This document shows positions 63,563 to 64,000 of a DNA stretch of 64,000 nt, piece after piece (position 1 is the first letter of the stretch; each line of letters begins with the position of its first letter). Position numbers and translations under genes: made by a program. Location of the stretch: the NCBI GenBank assembly GCA_022508245.1, contig JAFLVO010000001.1, forward strand, positions 558,001 to 622,000, read 5' to 3'. Source of the stretch: Clostridiales bacterium (lineage in GTDB: Bacteria; Bacillota; Clostridia; Christensenellales; Borkfalkiaceae). Below the pieces are notes generated by a model, which ran no database searches, was not told the DNA's origin, and saw only the letters and a program-made list of their open reading frames with translations.

Positions 63563-64000
63563 TATTCTCCTAAATTTTGAGAAACGGTAAGTGTTTTTAA
63601 CCCGTTTTCTCTTATGTAAGTTAATATTTCAGGCAGGCTTTGCACTGATACGTCCTTGGGATGCATTAAAATAAATTCGCCCGCTTTTAAATTTTTTGTA
63701 GCGCGCTGAACTATCAGGTCTTTATCCTTATCCCGCCAATCTATAGTGTCCCTGCTCCACATTATAACACGCAGTCCCAAAGATTCACAAGCAATTAAAG
63801 TATTTTCGTTAAAAGCCCCAGAAGGCGGAGCAAACAACTTCGTCTGCACTCCCGAAATCATATCCAGAAGCTTAATGCTCGGACGGATTTCCTCCAAATT
63901 TGCCTCGTGGCTCATTTTCGAGTGATCTTTATGAAAATAACCGTGACTGCCCACCTCGTGGCCGCGATTATAAATTTCTTTCACGCAGTCAACGTTGTCG
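63562..64000 (-). CDS. Polysaccharide deacetylase (NodB domain), partial
   Basis: The C-terminal part of a NodB-type carbohydrate esterase; the N terminus lies beyond the right edge and the frame is open to base 64000. Visible are the metal-binding motif RGHEVGSHGYFHKDH, APPSGAFNENTL, and the C-terminal catalytic MHPKD. Such proteins deacetylate peptidoglycan or, as PdaB/YlxY-like proteins, act in sporulation. Its position before the M16 peptidase matches the clostridial ylxY-M16 pair. Start and signal peptide cannot be judged. Confidence 0.9.
   Translation of the reverse strand, partial: DNVDCVKEIYNRGHEVGSHGYFHKDHSKMSHEANLEEIRPSIKLLDMISGVQTKLFAPPSGAFNENTLIACESLGLRVIMWSRDTIDWRDKDKDLIVQRATKNLKAGEFILMHPKDVSVQSLPEILTYIRENGLKTLTVSQNLGE

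Overview
This window looks like chromosomal DNA of a low-to-mid GC, Gram-positive-type anaerobe of the Clostridia. The evidence is the clostridial IspH-ribosomal S1 fusion, a GlgD subunit beside GlgC, a T-box leader on thrS, an L20-type attenuator before infC, WhiA next to MurB, and a sodium-pumping biotin-dependent decarboxylase cluster. I cannot fix genus or family; a gut Christensenellales-like lineage is only a guess. The content is almost entirely core metabolism and information processing. There is no CRISPR array, insertion sequence or prophage.

Layout, left part (1-37.8 kb, almost all genes on +): mismatch repair and tRNA modification (mutS fragment, mutL, miaA) with a PLP lyase and a membrane protein; groES-groEL on the opposite strand; dCMP deaminase, cyclophilin and purB; tRNA-Trp; proC and rnhA; a VTT membrane protein; a five-gene Na+-translocating decarboxylase locus carrying two different carboxyltransferase subunits; an operon of a flavoprotein, a chorismate mutase-CMP kinase fusion, plsC and ispH-rpsA; a DUF4375-like orphan; htpG; a full glycogen operon glgBCDAP; then a XerS-like tyrosine recombinase, a cysteine-rich miniprotein and lexA; a structured RNA candidate, tRNA-Thr and a cation diffusion facilitator.

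Right part (37.8-64 kb, almost all genes on -): a membrane protein, two phosphofructokinase-type kinases, dnaE-whiA-PHP-murB, a lipoprotein-like binding protein, a nucleoside phosphorylase, yebC, an rRNA methyltransferase, infC-rpmI-rplT, T-box-controlled thrS, leuS (+), a convergent pair of HTH genes, acpP, tex, two small base-repair genes, an M16 peptidase and the edge of a polysaccharide deacetylase.

The most interesting region is 34.2-36.9 kb. A single XerS-size recombinase is preceded by a perfect 18-bp inverted repeat whose core has the 11-6-11 geometry of a dif site. It lies close to the point where gene orientation flips from + to -, as expected near a replication terminus. A small Cys-rich protein gene diverges from lexA across a LexA-type operator. 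Downstream lies a roughly 230-nt multi-helix RNA candidate that shares a T-arm-like segment with tRNA-Thr. Other notable items are the AroH-Cmk fusion, an HTH protein with ten decapeptide repeats, a divergent carboxyltransferase, a MurB with changed catalytic residues, and glgB with a probably leaderless start.
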